Shown here: positions 35,421 through 38,041 of the stretch, piece after piece
How positions within the stretch are numbered: position 1 is the stretch's first letter
Layout: each line of letters opens with the position of its first letter
Source: an uncultured Lachnospiraceae bacterium
Lineage (GTDB): Bacteria; Bacillota; Clostridia; Lachnospirales; Lachnospiraceae
DNA: 38,041 nt
Direction of reading: 5' to 3'
Assembly (NCBI GenBank): GCA_947164865.1
Contig: CAMUYA010000030.1
Coordinates: forward strand, 1-38,041
The notes under the pieces: generated by a model
Database searches by the model: none
Told to the model about the DNA's origin: nothing
Seen by the model: the letters and a program-made list of their open reading frames with translations, nothing else
Position numbers and translations under genes: made by a program

Positions 35421-37601
35421 TTACTTTGATGCCGGTTTTTTACCGGACTTTTTGATAGGAGTGTTTCTCCTTATCCTCTCCTCAATAACCTTAGCGAGCT
35501 CGGTCTCCGTGTAAGGAACGAATTTCATGATCGATACGGAAAGCGGAGCAAGCTTAACAGTGATAGACTGTGCTCTTCCGTCGGACTGTTTATCTATAGC
35601 ACGTTTTACCTGTGCGTTGACAATACCCGTTCCACCATAGGAGGCATCATCCGTATTAATGAGTTCCTTGTATTTTCCTTCGTAGGGAACTCCTGTCGTA
35701 AATACCTGCTCTATCCCGGAAAAATTAACACAAACAATAAGCATTTCCTCGGGATCGTCCGTTTTTCTGATAAATGAAATACATGATTGCTCACGATTCA
35801 TATTGCTCAGCCATTCAAAGCTATCCTGGTCATCGTTGTGATCGCATAGAGCCGGTTCATTAAGGTACAACTCATTAAGTTCGGCAAGAAGGTCTTTGCA
35901 GGCAGTATCAAATTGCTGAGAAATAAGCTTATATCCGGGATGCATATAAGCAAATGCAAGGCTGAGTCTTAAAGTTGAAAGGCGCTGTTCTTCATTTCCG
36001 GGGAAAAGATCCAGCACACCACGATTATTTAACAGCAGACCGTCCGAAAGAGGGATCACAAACTTTTCCGCAAAGGAATATACCAGTTCATCGGTGAGCT
36101 CCGCAAGCTGTTCTCCCCTTTCTATGGGATCATGTGAGATATAATCAAAGTATTCCGATAAGAATCCCTCATTCCACTTAATGTCAAATCCGATTCCTTC
36201 ATCTCCGCCTGCTGTAATATTCTTGTGTGTTGAGCTGTCCTCTGCCATAATTATGACATTTGAATTAAGCTTTTTGGCTTGTACGATAAATTCCTTTATA
36301 AAATCAATGGCCTCAAGGTTTTCGTTATTTCCATACATATTGGGAATCCACTCGCCATATCTCTTTCCATAATCAAGATAAAGCATCTGGGCCACGCCGG
36401 CTATGCTGATACCGTCTGCATGAAACTCCTTTATGAGTCTGAGCCCGCCGGAAAGTAGAAAACTCTTTACCTCACCTCTTCCATACTGGAAAAGGCCTCT
36501 CTTTCCGTCGGCGCTGACTCCCTGCTTAGGATCCAGATGGCCGTACAGACTGGTACCGTCAAAGTATTTTAATCCGTTTTCTTCTAATGAAAATCCGGCA
36601 GGCATCCAGTCAAAGATAACTCTTATACCGGCATCATGAAGCGAATTTACAAGCTGTTTTAAAGCTGTCGGAGATCCCACCGCATGACCTGCATTGAAGA
36701 AATAACAGCACCCGCCCCCGTATGGATCTGCTTTTTCAAACGGATTAAGCATTATATATGTATACCCGTTGTCCTTTATATGATTAATAAGCGCTGCGAT
36801 TTCTTTTCTGAACTTTTTAGGCTCATTTGAAAAATAATCATCCGATAACTCGTAGATGATCATATCTTTAAGATTTCTCTTTTTTGAAAAGAAGGTCTTG
36901 TCGTTCCAATTATAATCGTCAGCCTTTGAAACTACGGACATTCCGTCTTTCAAAACAGTACTGTACGGATCGTTTTTCTTAAAGATCTTGTCTCCCTTAA
37001 GCTTGATCTCGTATTGGTATTTCATTCCTTCAAGATCACCCGGAATAAATATCTCGAAAAAATCATTGCTGATACGGGTCATCTGATAAATGCGTCCGTC
37101 CCATTCGTTAAATTCACCGACAACGCTCACTCTCATAGCTCCGGGAGCCCATACGATAAAGGATGCACCATTCTCACCTTCGTGCTCAAAAACATGTGAA
37201 CCAAGGAAATCTCCGGCATTGTAGAGTTTACCTTCACGGAATTTCTTTATATCAGCTTCTTTAAAAATGCGTGAATGTCTGTAGGGATCGCCTTTTTCAT
37301 AGGATTCATTTCTATCATATCTGACAAGATATTTGTAATCGGTAATTCCTTTTTCGGGCAAGAGGGCTGCAAAATAGCCGTCATCATCCGCAATTTCCAT
37401 CTGAGTGATCTTTTTATCTTCTGATCCTTCCTGAGCGGCCCATCTTACTTTAACATCCGTCGCTCCGGGAAAATAAGCCTGAATAAGTGTGTTATTACCG
37501 GATTTATGGGGTCCTAAAAGTGTCCCCGGATTATCACATTCTGAATAGATTATCTCTTCGATTTTAGCCCAATTCATGAGTTTATATAGCTTTTTGTTCA
37601 T
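35421..37601 (-). CDS. GlgB-like GH13 protein lacking catalytic residues (probable pseudoenzyme)
   Basis: A 726-residue intact frame with GlgB layout: an N-terminal CBM48-like region (about 135-215), a GH13 barrel (about 245-560) and a C-terminal beta domain (about 600-695). Strong GlgB echoes are DWMPAGF, YFDGTSLYGHLDPKQG, MLYLDYGKRYGEWIPNMYG and GFDIKWNEGF. The nucleophile region reads DGISIAGV, where branching enzymes have DGLRVDAV, so the Asp is Ala401 and the Arg is Ser399. The third carboxylate region reads PLSDGLL instead of PLSHDEV, and the region-I His is Gly336. Only Glu454 (AEDS) remains. It may bind glucans or regulate glycogen enzymes. It is followed by mscS. Confidence 0.88.
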   Translation of the reverse strand: MNKKLYKLMNWAKIEEIIYSECDNPGTLLGPHKSGNNTLIQAYFPGATDVKVRWAAQEGSEDKKITQMEIADDDGYFAALLPEKGITDYKYLVRYDRNESYEKGDPYRHSRIFKEADIKKFREGKLYNAGDFLGSHVFEHEGENGASFIVWAPGAMRVSVVGEFNEWDGRIYQMTRISNDFFEIFIPGDLEGMKYQYEIKLKGDKIFKKNDPYSTVLKDGMSVVSKADDYNWNDKTFFSKKRNLKDMIIYELSDDYFSNEPKKFRKEIAALINHIKDNGYTYIMLNPFEKADPYGGGCCYFFNAGHAVGSPTALKQLVNSLHDAGIRVIFDWMPAGFSLEENGLKYFDGTSLYGHLDPKQGVSADGKRGLFQYGRGEVKSFLLSGGLRLIKEFHADGISIAGVAQMLYLDYGKRYGEWIPNMYGNNENLEAIDFIKEFIVQAKKLNSNVIIMAEDSSTHKNITAGGDEGIGFDIKWNEGFLSEYFDYISHDPIERGEQLAELTDELVYSFAEKFVIPLSDGLLLNNRGVLDLFPGNEEQRLSTLRLSLAFAYMHPGYKLISQQFDTACKDLLAELNELYLNEPALCDHNDDQDSFEWLSNMNREQSCISFIRKTDDPEEMLIVCVNFSGIEQVFTTGVPYEGKYKELINTDDASYGGTGIVNAQVKRAIDKQSDGRAQSITVKLAPLSVSIMKFVPYTETELAKVIEERIRRNTPIKKSGKKPASK

Positions 37602-37673
37602 ATCGATTACCCCTTATCTGTCAGATTTGATAATAAAAACCTACACCTATTGAAATACCTGCACACAGAAATT

Positions 37674-37706
37674 ATTTTACCATAAAGTTAAGGAGTGTGG
37701 TAAAAT
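37674..37706 (-). promoter_or_regulatory. Promoter with inverted-repeat operator before the GlgB-like gene
   Basis: ATTTTACCA (37674-37682) and TGGTAAAAT (37698-37706) form a perfect 9-bp inverted repeat with a 15-nt centre. Reading minus, one arm carries a TTACCA -35-like box and the other the extended -10 TGGTAAAAT, with 18-bp spacing. The ATG is 73 nt further on. The same symmetry gives an equivalent promoter on plus. Confidence 0.5.
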
Positions 37707-37768
37707 AGTTTAGGATTTTGCACTAATATATTGCAGTTTAACTTACTAATAGTTTTATGATTTGACTG

Positions 37769-37991
37769 TGTGACGGACTTCGCGTTTTCAAGTATGGATT
37801 CGCTACGTCTCCGCGCTATCGCAAAATCTGTCTCCGCAAAGGGCAAAACCGCCCTGCTACAACTCGCGACGCTCGCCTCATCAGGCGAGCTGCTCGAACA
37901 TTATCGCAGGGACCGGTTTATGCTCCGACATTTTGCTTGCGCTCCCGACGTACTCGCTCACCATATCTTGAAAACGCGAAATCCTATCACC
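37769..37991. repeat. Approximately 220-bp element with terminal inverted repeats (MITE-like or structured RNA)
   Basis: The left end ggacttcgcgttttcaag-tatgg (37775-37797) matches the reverse complement of the right end (37961-37984, ggatttcgcgttttcaagatatgg) with one mismatch and one indel. The pairing continues weakly outwards (gtgac / gtgata) and inwards (tacgtc, gcaaaat). The middle holds hairpins, including GCTCGCC-tcatca-GGCGAGC and AGGGC-aaaacc-GCCCT. It is visibly richer in GC than its flanks. A 74-codon open frame from GTG 37770 covers it but has no SD. A non-autonomous mobile repeat fits best. Confidence 0.65.
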
Positions 37992-38041
37992 TGAATAATG
38001 TTAATAGAATAATACGGATTATTATTGACTTAATTTAGTCC

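Noticed and set aside
37770..37994. 74-codon plus-strand open frame starting with GTG
   Set aside because: No SD, and it coincides with an inverted-repeat element whose composition keeps frames open. Treated as repeat, not gene.

Overview
The window looks like chromosomal core DNA of an anaerobic, low-to-moderate GC Clostridia member, most likely family Lachnospiraceae (Butyrivibrio-like). This rests on the gene families and on arrangements such as ytfI-gerW, ruvA-ruvB-zapA-U32, and ilvB-ilvN-ilvC-leuC-leuD. I see no prophage, IS transposase, CRISPR array or rRNA. Almost everything is on the minus strand. Only two genes are on plus: a HD-GYP-like protein and a small lipoprotein.

Layout by region:
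(1) 1-3797 is the 5' part of a very large secreted, coiled-coil, repeat-bearing surface protein that runs off the left edge.
(2) 4078-6600 holds a coiled-coil/J-domain-like protein, gerW (ytfJ), a ytfI-like DUF2953 protein and a small unknown protein, with a hairpin terminator downstream.
(3) 6715-7773 (+) is a HD-GYP protein that has lost metal ligands.
(4) 7799-23041 is one long, tightly packed minus-strand run. Read from its promoter end it is ilvB, two ilvN paralogues, ilvC, a membrane acyltransferase, leuC, leuD, a MATE transporter, ruvA, ruvB, zapA, a U32 protein, a FtsW/RodA protein and a class B PBP.
(5) 23216-27666 holds a lipoprotein (+), then the operon lgt / zinc-ribbon beta-propeller protein / TIGR01906 membrane protein, then a small DUF4190-like membrane protein with its own promoter and terminator.
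(6) 27770-34197 is argH, asd, a GGDEF-EAL protein and topoisomerase III.
(7) 34299-37601 is tRNA-Thr(CGT) with a near-consensus promoter, an MscS channel and a GlgB-like protein without catalytic residues.
(8) 37602-38041 is non-coding. It holds a palindromic promoter/operator and an approximately 220-bp element with near-perfect terminal inverted repeats.

Biologically the window joins branched-chain amino-acid synthesis (acetolactate synthase, ketol-acid reductoisomerase, isopropylmalate isomerase), the aspartate and arginine branches (asd, argH), Holliday-junction processing, and cell division/wall synthesis (ZapA, FtsW/RodA, PBP). It also carries c-di-GMP-type signalling proteins in which key catalytic motifs are partly lost. 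The most unusual items are the GlgB-like pseudoenzyme under a symmetric promoter/operator, the inverted-repeat element next to it, the degenerate HD-GYP protein, the tandem non-identical ilvN genes, and the modular surface protein with alternating-codon tandem repeats.
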